From: Planctomycetales bacterium
Lineage (GTDB): Bacteria > Planctomycetota > Phycisphaerae > SM23-33
Direction of reading: 5' to 3'
DNA length: 23,056 nucleotides
Assembly: GCA_030592655.1 (NCBI GenBank)
Contig: JAUVIQ010000022.1
Location: forward strand, 1 to 23,056
Positions 14,602-20,899 of this stretch are shown here, in pieces. Each line of letters starts with the position of its first letter. The first letter of the stretch is position 1. The position numbers and the translations under genes are program-made. The notes beneath the pieces were generated by a model. The model searched no databases. It saw nothing but the letters and a program-made list of their open reading frames with translations, and was not told where the DNA came from.

Positions 14602-15248
14602 GACGGGTCCTTCGGTACCTTGTGCTTGTAGAATTTCTTTACCAGTTTCGTAGCGAACAGTTTTTCTGTCGGGATACGTACCGCCCAGTCGTTTTCGATG
14701 GGAATTCCCAGAGGGGATTCCTCCGGGTGGATGATGTAGAGCGGTCCGGTTCGCCAGACGGGATTTTCGTCGCTGGCAGAAGATCGTTCCGCTTTGTACA
14801 GGTTAACCTCGGCGGTAATTCGCCCACGCGCCAGGTGGATGCTTCCCGGTTCACGAGTCGAAAATTCCATCAGGGAAATCAGCATGACGTAATCGGAGCC
14901 GAAGACCTTGCAGAGTTTTTCCGGCGGCGTGGCGTCCCATCGCGGGTTTTCAGCCTGGTAACGGATGACCCTGCGGGCATCGACCACTTTGACGTTGCTG
15001 ACATTCCTGCGGAGTTCCGCGCTGACCTCGTCGGTGAGTTCCAGTTGGGCCATGTTGTAGTCCAACTGTATCTCCGGACCGGCGAAAATGACCACGGCGA
15101 CGGTCTTGCCGGGAAGGTCGCCGAACTCGGCCTCGATAGTCTTCATCGGAATCGGGGGGGCAAATACGTACATGAGCCAGTTACCGGCGTCGCATCCGGC
15201 GACGAAAGGCGCCGACGACAGGAAAATAATGAGCAGGTATTTTCGCAT
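14598..15248 (-). CDS. Lipoprotein of unknown function, paralogue B
   Basis: A 216-aa lipoprotein: hydrophobic residues 4-16 and lipobox VAGC with Cys19. The mature domain has the same layout as the downstream neighbour: LPGKTVAVVIF, a helix ending in AELRRNVSNVKVV, the strand SDYVMLISLMEFST and the paired strand GRITAEVNLYKAE. Together the two may form a heteromer. No named family is recognised with confidence; the fold pattern recalls small envelope lipoproteins that bind partner barrels or glycolipids, but this is inference. It lies 22 nt after the DUF2752 gene and 4-nt-overlaps paralogue A. Confidence 0.82.
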   Translation of the reverse strand: MRKYLLIIFLSSAPFVAGCDAGNWLMYVFAPPIPMKTIEAEFGDLPGKTVAVVIFAGPEIQLDYNMAQLELTDEVSAELRRNVSNVKVVDARRVIRYQAENPRWDATPPEKLCKVFGSDYVMLISLMEFSTREPGSIHLARGRITAEVNLYKAERSSASDENPVWRTGPLYIIHPEESPLGIPIENDWAVRIPTEKLFATKLVKKFYKHKVPKDPS

Positions 15249-15270
15249 GATAACTCCTATTGGCGGTGCC

Positions 15271-15753
15271 TCACGCAGGCAGCGTACCGTTGGTTATGCC
15301 CCAGATTAATTTCAACGCCCACCCGGTTGGGGTGCCGATTACGAACGCCCAGACCCACCAGGACGGTTTACCGAGACCCGAAAGGGTTTTTCGACCGGTT
15401 ATAACCTCGCGCATCGCTGCCGAGAACAACACCACCAGGCCGGCGAAAAATACCACCCCGAACGGATGGCTCGCCAAGGCCAGGGCAAACTGTCCGTGCG
15501 CCATAGCCGAGACCGAGGTAGTGAATCCACAGGTCGGGCACGGGTATCCCGTCCGCACATAAAACGAACATGCAGGCAACCCCATCTGCCTGTGCGTTCC
15601 GACCCCTGCCGATTCGGGAGTAAGCCATACCGCCAGAGCGATTACACCTCCGCAGCACATAGCCACCGTCAGGCCTCGAACTCGCAGGAGATTGCGCGAA
15701 TTCGCTGCTCCGGCCTGGGCATCAGTCTCGATATAACAGGTAGATTTTCCCAT
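15271..15753 (-). CDS. DUF2752 membrane protein
   Basis: A 160-aa protein with three predicted membrane helices (about 29-45, 95-113, 134-153). The family signature is the conserved Cys-x2-Cys segment YPCPTCGFTTSV at 70-81, followed by the amphipathic HGQFALALASHPFG stretch. DUF2752 is common in Planctomycetota and Bacteroidota but its function is unknown; the Cys pair suggests metal or redox chemistry at the membrane surface. It is the first gene of the - strand envelope operon, with a promoter at 15768-15797 and no Shine-Dalgarno sequence before the ATG. Confidence 0.9.
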   Translation of the reverse strand: MGKSTCYIETDAQAGAANSRNLLRVRGLTVAMCCGGVIALAVWLTPESAGVGTHRQMGLPACSFYVRTGYPCPTCGFTTSVSAMAHGQFALALASHPFGVVFFAGLVVLFSAAMREVITGRKTLSGLGKPSWWVWAFVIGTPTGWALKLIWGITNGTLPA

Positions 15754-15767
15754 GATTACAACTGTGT

Positions 15768-15797
15768 ATCATAGGCTCAAAACGCCCCCGGCGTCAA
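15768..15797 (-). promoter_or_regulatory. Promoter of the envelope operon
   Basis: On the - strand TTGACG (complement of 15792-15797) and TATGAT (complement of 15768-15773) are separated by 18 bp. The predicted start near 15761 leaves only about 7-8 nt before the DUF2752 ATG at 15753. All eight - strand genes to 10096 are spaced by 22 nt or less, so this may serve them all. Confidence 0.7.
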
Positions 15798-15813
15798 GTA
15801 ACACTGACAATCT

Positions 15814-15848
15814 CCGATTGCGGATTGCGGATTTCGGATTGCGGATTA
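15814..15848 (+). repeat. CGGATTG heptamer array
   Basis: Five contiguous units of exactly 7 bp based on CGGATTG, with single changes in units 1, 3 and 5. The same unit in the opposite orientation (AATCCGC) forms the array at 19211-19252, and a short form ends the array at 7303-7330. It lies upstream of the envelope-operon promoter. Confidence 0.88.
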
Positions 15849-15854
15849 ACAAAA

Positions 15855-15996
15855 GGCATTTGGCATTCGGCATTGGTGGCACTGGGTCAGTGAAGGTTTT
15901 TCTGTTAAATTTCACGATTCAATGAAATATCAGAATTATAAAGGCAGGACGCGCAACAATCCTCGGCTACCAATGCCCAATGCCTAATGCCCAATG
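15855..15996. repeat. Facing GGCATT/AATGCC heptamer arrays forming a long inverted repeat
   Basis: Three units of GGCATTN (15855-15875, with the flanking GTGGC to 15880) face four units of NNNAATG type (15969-15996). Taking 15855-15880 against 15966-15991, 23 of 26 bases are complementary, with 85 nt of unique sequence between. The unique part contains a further small hairpin, ATTTCA (15909-15914) with TGAAAT (15923-15928). The stop codon of the DUF89 gene (15984-15986) lies inside the right arm. No gene is seen in the gap 15754-15983. Confidence 0.85.
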
Positions 15997-17066
15997 CCTC
16001 TTCTATACCTGCAAACGCAGTCGAAGACTTCGCCGCCGGTACGTGCGGCTACTATCGGGTCCTTCAGGAGGCACAGTTGGATCGAATCGACGGTGAATTC
16101 CGTGTTGAGATTGCTTTCGACGCTCCTGCCCATCCCTTCGAGGATGACCAGGTCGGCGTCTTTGGCCGATACGTTCAATTCGTCGGAGACTTCCGCCAGG
16201 TCAATCAGCGGAATGTCGTTTCCGGTCGAGACGACCTCGAACAGACCGGCGGAGATGTACGAAGCCAGTTCGTCGTCGAGGTCGGCGAGTTGACGGAGGA
16301 TTCCGACGGCTTCATCGGCAGTAACGTCGTTGAGGGTCGGTAGTTCGTTGGCAGCCAGGACGATCTGCGTACCGTGGGCGGCGAGTTCCCGTACGAAAGG
16401 CATCACGCCGAGGGTAAAGTCCGCCCCCGTATTGTCCACGAAGACCACTGCTTTGCCCCACGGTGCAGGCGACGCGGCGCTGGTCGGTAAAATCGCCGCC
16501 AACTCATCGAAGTCGTCCACCGCCCATGGTCGCCCTTTCGTCCGCTCGAGCGCCGCGACGAAATCGACACGCTCCTCGGCGTAGCCCATCGTGGCGGTGC
16601 TTCCCAGGTCAAAAATGTTCCCCGCGAAGACGCCGCGGATGAGATGCTCCCACCGCTGCGGCGCCGGCAGCGATCCGACCGAGTCGATGACATCCGGATA
16701 AGACTCAATGGCCGAGGCGTCCTCACGCTGCTTGATGTGCCTGAAAGGGTCGTTCAGGCCGTTGTCGCGCAGGGTCTTCTCCCGAAGCCGGCATAATTCA
16801 ATGATTCCAAGTTGGTCGGATCGGATCGATTCGACAGGGCCTGGGTTTTCGCGCAGCGAGGCAATGACCTCGGCGAACTGCCGGCGTGCCGATTCAATCT
16901 GTTTGCGAGCGCCGCGCCCGTAAGCGGTATGGGCGGATGAAAGCGTATCGGCAAAGTGGTTCTCGAACAGTTCTATCCAGTACCGCCTCGCTTCAGCGTC
17001 GCCGATCAGATCGAAGTCGCTGACGGCATAACCGTCCGGATCCGCAAGAAGACAAAAATGACTCAT
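15984..17066 (-). CDS. DUF89/ARMT1-like damage-control phosphatase
   Basis: A 360-aa protein of the DUF89 clan, metal-dependent phosphatases that remove damaged or surplus phosphorylated metabolites. In the C-terminal half are the family signatures FVDNTGADFTLG (metal-binding Asp and Asn), LAANELPTLNDVT, and EGMGRSVESNLNT. The N-terminal half is helical. The ATG at 17066 has GAGGA 5 nt upstream; an ATG at 17099 adds 11 residues encoded by a heptamer array and is rejected. The last three residues and the stop also come from a heptamer array, so both ends of the frame touch repeats. The substrate is not predictable: family members act on fructose-1-phosphate, phosphopantetheine or protein carboxyl groups. 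Confidence 0.88.
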   Translation of the reverse strand: MSHFCLLADPDGYAVSDFDLIGDAEARRYWIELFENHFADTLSSAHTAYGRGARKQIESARRQFAEVIASLRENPGPVESIRSDQLGIIELCRLREKTLRDNGLNDPFRHIKQREDASAIESYPDVIDSVGSLPAPQRWEHLIRGVFAGNIFDLGSTATMGYAEERVDFVAALERTKGRPWAVDDFDELAAILPTSAASPAPWGKAVVFVDNTGADFTLGVMPFVRELAAHGTQIVLAANELPTLNDVTADEAVGILRQLADLDDELASYISAGLFEVVSTGNDIPLIDLAEVSDELNVSAKDADLVILEGMGRSVESNLNTEFTVDSIQLCLLKDPIVAARTGGEVFDCVCRYRRGIGH

Positions 17067-17079
17067 AAAATCCTCATCT

Positions 17080-17138
17080 GGTAATTGGTAATTGGGCATC
17101 GTTTTTTTTTACCAATTACGAATTACGAATTACTAATT
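17080..17138. repeat. Facing GGTAATT/ACGAATT heptamer arrays (hairpin)
   Basis: Three 7-bp units (two GGTAATT, then GGGCATC) at 17080-17100 face four 7-bp units of the ACGAATT type at 17111-17138. Positions 17081-17095 and 17112-17126 pair at 14 of 15 bases around a T-rich 16-nt loop. The array begins directly after the stop of the upstream GAF phosphatase gene (stop at 17140-17142) and fills most of the gap to the DUF89 gene. Confidence 0.88.
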
Positions 17139-17139
17139 C

Positions 17140-18654
17140 CTACTGTATCTTCACCGTTACCATTGTCAGGTCGTCGCATCGCGTTTGCAGCCCTGCGAAA
17201 CGTCTCATTTCCCAGAGTATGAATTTTCCGATTCCTTTTGCTGTTTGTCTTTGCCGGCATGCTTCCAGCGTGGCGTTGTGGACACGCTTTCGTCCGAAGG
17301 CTTCGTCATGGAAGTCGATTGCTTCGGGCAGCCCGTCTGTGAATATATTCAGAATATCTCCGCTTTCCAGGTTGAATGTTTCCTGTCTGAAGGGCATATC
17401 CTTATCCATTCCGATTACGCCGCTTCCTCCGGACAGTTCGCTGACTTGTGAGTTTCTTACCAGTAGTACCGGTTCGTGTCCGGCGCTGCAATAGGTCAGC
17501 GTTTTTCTCTTCGCGTCCAGCACACCGAAGAACAGTGTTACGAAATCGCCCACTTCGCTTTCGCGCCAGAGGTCGATGTTGACGGCAGAGAGTATTTCCG
17601 AGAGGTCGGATAAGTGGGCTGCGTGCGCCCGCAGAGACGATCGCGTCGATGCCATCAGAAGCGACGCCCGCACGCCTTTGCCGACGACATCGGCGACGCA
17701 TATTCCGAGTTTCCCGTTTCCTAACTCGATAAAATCATAGAAGTCGCCTGCCAGTTCGAAGCAGGGCACATATATTGCCGCTATGCCCACGCCTTTAATC
17801 CTTGGCGGATTGGCTGGGACCATTCGTTTCTGCACGTCGCCGGCAAGGCGCAGCTGTCGGCGGATTCTCTCTGCCAGAAGGGCTTCATCGTACAGGCGAG
17901 CGTTGACCACAGCATTGGCTGCCTGCGACGCCACGCCGCGAATGAGTGACGTCTCGAACCAGTCGAATTTGTGAGGACGACGGGTATAGACGCGGATAAT
18001 ACCCTCGATCCGCCCACGATAACTCATCGGTACACACAGCGCCGAGACAAGATTTTCCCGCCTGGCTTCTGCCTTGTACAGGACGCGCTCGTCGTTCCGC
18101 TCGTCGGCGATATAGACACAGCCTTCATTGGCGAAGACCTCCTGGTCGATTTGACTGTCGGCCAGGCGTATCGGTCCCTTGGCGGTATATTTGCCGCTCA
18201 GTCCGTAGGCGGCCATTCGCAATAGTTCCGTCTGGTCTTCGTTGAACACGCGGATGCTGCAGGCGTCGGCGTCGGTTACGCCGACCATCGTCTCTGCCAC
18301 CAGGTTGAGAATTTCCTTCAGGTCTCTGCGTTCGGAAAAGGCAGCCGTCATCCTGTGCATTGCCGAGAGTTCCTCGACTCGGCTGCGAATCTGCTTTGCC
18401 TGTTCACAAAGGCGAACCAGCACGTTACGCATCAGTTCGACCATGCGATCGTTTTCGGCGGAGTCGGCTTTGCCGAGAAGCGAGATTGTCCCGACGTGTT
18501 CGCTGGAGACAAGCACCTTCGCCTCAACCGCAGACGGGTTAGAAGAAGCCTTACTGTCGGGCGGGAGTATTCGCACCGGCGAACCCGTAGCCGAGGAAAA
18601 CATCCCCGCCAACTGTTCAATCGCATCATCGCCAAGATATTCTGTCAAAGTCAT
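17140..18654 (-). CDS. GAF-domain RsbU/SpoIIE-type serine phosphatase
   Basis: A 504-aa protein. The N-terminal part (about 1-95) is a short sensor-like region ending in a coiled-coil-like helix (LCEQAKQIRSRVEELSAMHRM). A GAF domain follows (about 110-250), with LVAETMVGVTDADACSIRVFNED and SALCVPMSYRGRIEGIIRVYTRRP. The linker LRLAGDVQKRMVP leads to the PP2C phosphatase domain (about 285-503), with ELAGDFYDFIELGNGKLGICVADVVGKGVRASLLMA, YCSAGHEPVLLV, FTDGLPEAI and the final CDDLTMVTVKI. The metal-binding Asp residues are kept. It should sense a small molecule or redox cue and dephosphorylate an anti-sigma antagonist. No partner gene is nearby. The start is ATG 18654 rather than GTG 18657; neither has a clear ribosome-binding site. 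Confidence 0.9.
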   Translation of the reverse strand: MTLTEYLGDDAIEQLAGMFSSATGSPVRILPPDSKASSNPSAVEAKVLVSSEHVGTISLLGKADSAENDRMVELMRNVLVRLCEQAKQIRSRVEELSAMHRMTAAFSERRDLKEILNLVAETMVGVTDADACSIRVFNEDQTELLRMAAYGLSGKYTAKGPIRLADSQIDQEVFANEGCVYIADERNDERVLYKAEARRENLVSALCVPMSYRGRIEGIIRVYTRRPHKFDWFETSLIRGVASQAANAVVNARLYDEALLAERIRRQLRLAGDVQKRMVPANPPRIKGVGIAAIYVPCFELAGDFYDFIELGNGKLGICVADVVGKGVRASLLMASTRSSLRAHAAHLSDLSEILSAVNIDLWRESEVGDFVTLFFGVLDAKRKTLTYCSAGHEPVLLVRNSQVSELSGGSGVIGMDKDMPFRQETFNLESGDILNIFTDGLPEAIDFHDEAFGRKRVHNATLEACRQRQTAKGIGKFILWEMRRFAGLQTRCDDLTMVTVKIQ

Positions 18655-18671
18655 CACTACTGTTTTTTCCC

Positions 18672-18699
18672 AGTCCCTAAACCCAAATCCCTAGTCCCT
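18672..18699 (-). repeat. AGTCCCT heptamer array
   Basis: Four units of exactly 7 bp (AGTCCCT, AAACCCA, AATCCCT, AGTCCCT). It is the reverse complement of the GGGACTA array at 7251-7285, 11.4 kb away, and lies just upstream of the GAF phosphatase gene and 20 bp from the -35 box of the small PEP-CTERM gene. Confidence 0.85.
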
Positions 18700-18718
18700 T
18701 TTTTTCTGATGTAGCATC

Positions 18719-18746
18719 TTGACAAAATTTTGATTTAAGATATACT
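18719..18746 (+). promoter_or_regulatory. Promoter of the small PEP-CTERM gene
   Basis: TTGACA at 18719-18724 and TATACT at 18741-18746 are separated by 16 bp. The predicted start near 18753 gives a leader of about 135 nt before the GTG at 18888. This is the second PEP-CTERM gene in the window with a consensus -35 and a long leader. Confidence 0.78.
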
Positions 18747-18754
18747 TAAAAATG

Positions 18755-18850
18755 GAGGCAACCTCGACCGAGTGGTTGTGAGTTTGTTTGATGCCTCATT
18801 ATAAGTCCACTCGTCGCCTGCCGACTCTGCCTCCGCTTTGTTCATATTAA
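18755..18850 (+). promoter_or_regulatory. Structured leader with a possible 19-codon ORF
   Basis: GAGGCA (18755-18760) and TGCCTC (18792-18797) are complementary and enclose a second stem at 18759-18778 (CAACCTCG against CGAG.GGTTG). An ATG at 18791 opens 19 codons ending in TAA at 18848-18850, 37 nt before the PEP-CTERM start; its own ribosome-binding site is weak. Folding and translation are both unproven, but leader structure plus upstream ORF also occurs before the first PEP-CTERM gene. Confidence 0.35.
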
Positions 18851-18887
18851 AGCCAAATCCTCGCGTTGAGAATCAAGGAGCGGGAAA

Positions 18888-19151
18888 GTGAAGAAGAGGG
18901 TGAAATATATCTGTGCCGTCTGTGTGCTTTTGGCAATCTGCGCGTCGGCATCGGCTTCGGTTACCATCACGTTGCAAGACGGAACTCAGCCTGCGCCGGG
19001 TCGGCCTGTATGGTACGGTACAACCGATGCCTGGCTGGACCAGAGCGGTAGCGGCTTGACCATCTTTGTCGTTCCCGAACCGGCTACGTTGAGTTTGCTT
19101 GTGATCGGCGGGGCAGGAGTGCTGCTGGTCGCCAGAAGACGACGACGATAA
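18888..19151 (+). CDS. Miniature PEP-CTERM protein, 87 aa
   Basis: A complete but very small surface protein: a signal peptide (KKRVK, hydrophobic 7-18, cleavage likely near SASA-S at about 23), a mature stretch of only about 37 residues rich in Thr, Gly, Pro and Trp, and a full sorting signal with VPEPATL at 62-68, a hydrophobic helix and the RRRRR tail. After signal peptidase and exosortase processing little more than a short peptide would remain. The GTG start has AAGGAG 8 nt upstream, its own promoter at 18719-18746 and a long leader. It could be a signalling or matrix peptide, or a remnant of a larger PEP-CTERM gene that lost its central domain; the well-formed expression signals favour a working gene. 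Confidence 0.82.
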   Translation: MKKRVKYICAVCVLLAICASASASVTITLQDGTQPAPGRPVWYGTTDAWLDQSGSGLTIFVVPEPATLSLLVIGGAGVLLVARRRRR

Positions 19152-19180
19152 GTCCACGAATTACACGGAATACCGGGCTG

Positions 19181-19212
19181 CCGGAATACCGAAGAACCGG
19201 AATACCGAAGAA
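19181..19212 (+). repeat. 16-bp tandem repeat (two exact copies)
   Basis: CCGGAATACCGAAGAA occurs twice in direct contact (19181-19196 and 19197-19212), preceded by a partial related unit from 19166. It runs straight into the AATCCGC heptamer array. It fills the gap between the convergent PEP-CTERM and clpX genes. Confidence 0.88.
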
Positions 19213-19252
19213 TCCACAATCCGCAATCCGCAATCTGCAATCCGCAATCATC
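19211..19252 (-). repeat. AATCCGC heptamer array at the clpX stop
   Basis: Six units of exactly 7 bp (AATCCAC, AATCCGC twice, AATCTGC, AATCCGC, AATCATC). The array ends in the clpX stop codon (TGA, complement of 19251-19253), so it occupies the immediate clpX 3' untranslated region. Same family as 15814-15848 in the opposite orientation. Confidence 0.88.
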
Positions 19253-20549
19253 AGGCTGATTCTTTCTTTCTGACCAATGCAGCGCGGAGCGTGGGTTTCC
19301 GGCCTGATACGAGCATCTTTTCGGTAACGACGTATCGTTGTCCATTGGCATCGGCTTCGGGGAGTTCATACATCAATTCCAGCATGAAATCCTCGATTAC
19401 GTTTCTCAGCGCGCGTGCGCCGGTGTCGAGTTTCATTGCCCGATGAGCAATGTACTTCAGCGCTGCCGGATGGAATTCCAGTTCGGCGTTCTCCATCTCG
19501 AAGAACCGCTTGTACTGCCTGACGAGCGCGTTCTTCGGCTCGGTCAGGATTTTCACCAGCGATTCCTCGTCCAACGGTCCGAGGGTGGTGATACATGGAA
19601 GGCGACCGACGAATTCGGGGATCATCCCGTACTCGACCATGTCATCAGGCTGGACCATTTCCATTACCCTGGCGTGTTCGGCTGCGGATTCGTCGGCATG
19701 GTCTTCGCTGCTGAAACCGATCAGTTGCCTTCCCAGTCGCTTTTTGACGATGTCTTCCAGACCCGTGAAGGTTCCGCCGCAGATGAACAGGATGTGCTTT
19801 GTGTCGATCTGGATGTACTGTTGTTCGGGATGTTTTCGTCCGCCCTGGGGTGGTACGTTAGCGAGCGTTCCTTCGAGCATTTTCAGAAGCGCCTGCTGAA
19901 CGCCTTCGCCGGAGACGTCGCGGGTTATGGAGACGTTTTGCGAGGTCTTTCCGATTTTGTCTATTTCGTCGATGTAGATTATTCCTCGCTGTGCCGCTTC
20001 GATGTCGTAGTCGGCTGACTGGAGCAGTTTCAGCAGGATATTCTCGACGTCTTCGCCGACGTATCCCGCTTCGGTCAGCGTGGTGGCGTCGCCGATGGAG
20101 AATGGGACGTCCAGGACGCGCGAGAGCGTCTTGGCCAGCAGCGTCTTGCCGCACCCGGTCGGTCCTATCAGAAGGACGTTGGATTTGTCCAGTTCCACTC
20201 CGGTATCGTTGTCTTCGATGTGGTTCAGTCTCTTGTAGTGGTTATGCACCGCTACGGACAGGACGCGTTTGGCGTGGTCTTGCCCGACGACGTACTGGTC
20301 GAGAAATTCTTTTATTCGGCTTGGCGCGGGGACGCTTTCGGGCGTGGTGCTCCCGGAGATGTCCTGTCGGCGTTCCTGTTTTATTATGGTTTGGCACAGA
20401 TCGACGCATCCGGCGCATATTCGCACGCCGTCAGGACCTTCGACGACGGGGCCGATTTCTCGGCCGCTCCTGCCACAAAAACTGCACACTTCCGACGTCT
20501 TGCCCAGCGGCGGACGTGGATGATCGCCTTTATCTGAACGCTTTGTCAT
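19251..20549 (-). CDS. clpX: ClpX, ATPase subunit of the ClpXP protease
   Basis: A 432-aa AAA+ unfoldase that recognises tagged proteins and feeds them into ClpP. The N-terminal zinc-binding domain has Cys22, Cys25, Cys45 and Cys48. The Walker A motif is GPTGCGKT (127-134), the pore loop GYVG (160-163), Walker B IIYIDEID (188-195), and the ClpP-contacting IGF loop is at 275-277. The sensor II Arg is in GARALRNVIEDF near the C terminus. All key residues are present. AGGGA lies about 6 nt before the ATG. clpP and tig, which often precede clpX, are not here; the upstream neighbour on this strand is a SHOCT gene more than 300 nt away, so clpX probably has its own promoter. Confidence 0.98.
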   Translation of the reverse strand: MTKRSDKGDHPRPPLGKTSEVCSFCGRSGREIGPVVEGPDGVRICAGCVDLCQTIIKQERRQDISGSTTPESVPAPSRIKEFLDQYVVGQDHAKRVLSVAVHNHYKRLNHIEDNDTGVELDKSNVLLIGPTGCGKTLLAKTLSRVLDVPFSIGDATTLTEAGYVGEDVENILLKLLQSADYDIEAAQRGIIYIDEIDKIGKTSQNVSITRDVSGEGVQQALLKMLEGTLANVPPQGGRKHPEQQYIQIDTKHILFICGGTFTGLEDIVKKRLGRQLIGFSSEDHADESAAEHARVMEMVQPDDMVEYGMIPEFVGRLPCITTLGPLDEESLVKILTEPKNALVRQYKRFFEMENAELEFHPAALKYIAHRAMKLDTGARALRNVIEDFMLELMYELPEADANGQRYVVTEKMLVSGRKPTLRAALVRKKESA

Positions 20550-20899
20550 ATCAATTCCCTGACTATTGCCCCTGTGGATAATAAGGTCCAGCCGCCGTTG
20601 AAGAAGAATAGCGGGATTATAGGGATTTTGAGATTACGGGATTAAAAAAGAAAAAAATCCCTATAATCCAGTAATCCCTGTAATCCTGCTATTCTGTTTT
20701 CTTTTTCTTTTTCTTCTTCTCTCAGCAAAAAACAAAAATCCCTCTAATCCTGCTCTACTGCCTGCATATCACCGACGACGCTCATCTTTTCCAACATACT
20801 GCGTAATTCCTGTTGCAATCAATTTATACGCCACCGGAGATTACATCGACCGGCTGAAACCATCGCATTAGTGCTTTATCGGCATCGACTCCAACTCTT
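20550..20899. other. 350-nt gap: large hairpin, pyrimidine tract, possible ORF remnant
   Basis: No convincing gene. Next to clpX lies a single DnaA-box-like TGTGGATAA (20573-20581). Then come the long inverted repeat at 20607-20693, a CT-rich tract (20694-20725) and a further short copy of the repeat (20736-20760). On the - strand a TTG at 20818 opens 24 codons ending at 20744 with a helix-like, protein-looking sequence (QQELRSMLEKM...); it may be the end of a lost gene. The stretch 20819-20899 shows nothing I can name. Confidence 0.5.
20607..20693. repeat. Long imperfect inverted repeat upstream of clpX
   Basis: The arms 20607-20643 and 20656-20693 can pair along their whole length with about 30 of 38 matches, including nine-base steps based on GGGATTATA / AATCCCTAT; a perfect 16-bp core pairing (20614-20629 with 20654-20669) is an alternative register. 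The 12-nt loop is almost all A. Neither strand shows a T-run directly after the stem, so it is not a standard terminator. Confidence 0.85.

Noticed and set aside
15754..15983. tRNA or small RNA gene in the gap
   Set aside because: I found no cloverleaf-compatible arms or CCA end; the structure seen is explained by the facing heptamer arrays and one small hairpin.
20573..20581. DnaA-box-like TGTGGATAA near clpX
   Set aside because: A single 9-mer match is expected by chance in a window of this size with sizeable probability; there is no box cluster, AT-rich unwinding region or dnaA/dnaN gene.
8590..20853. Similar 24-nt stretches with TTACATCGACC at 8590-8613 and 20830-20853
   Set aside because: About 19 of 24 matches looks striking, but with all pairwise comparisons in 23 kb such pairs are expected; related strings also occur in coding DNA for Tyr-Ile-Asp.
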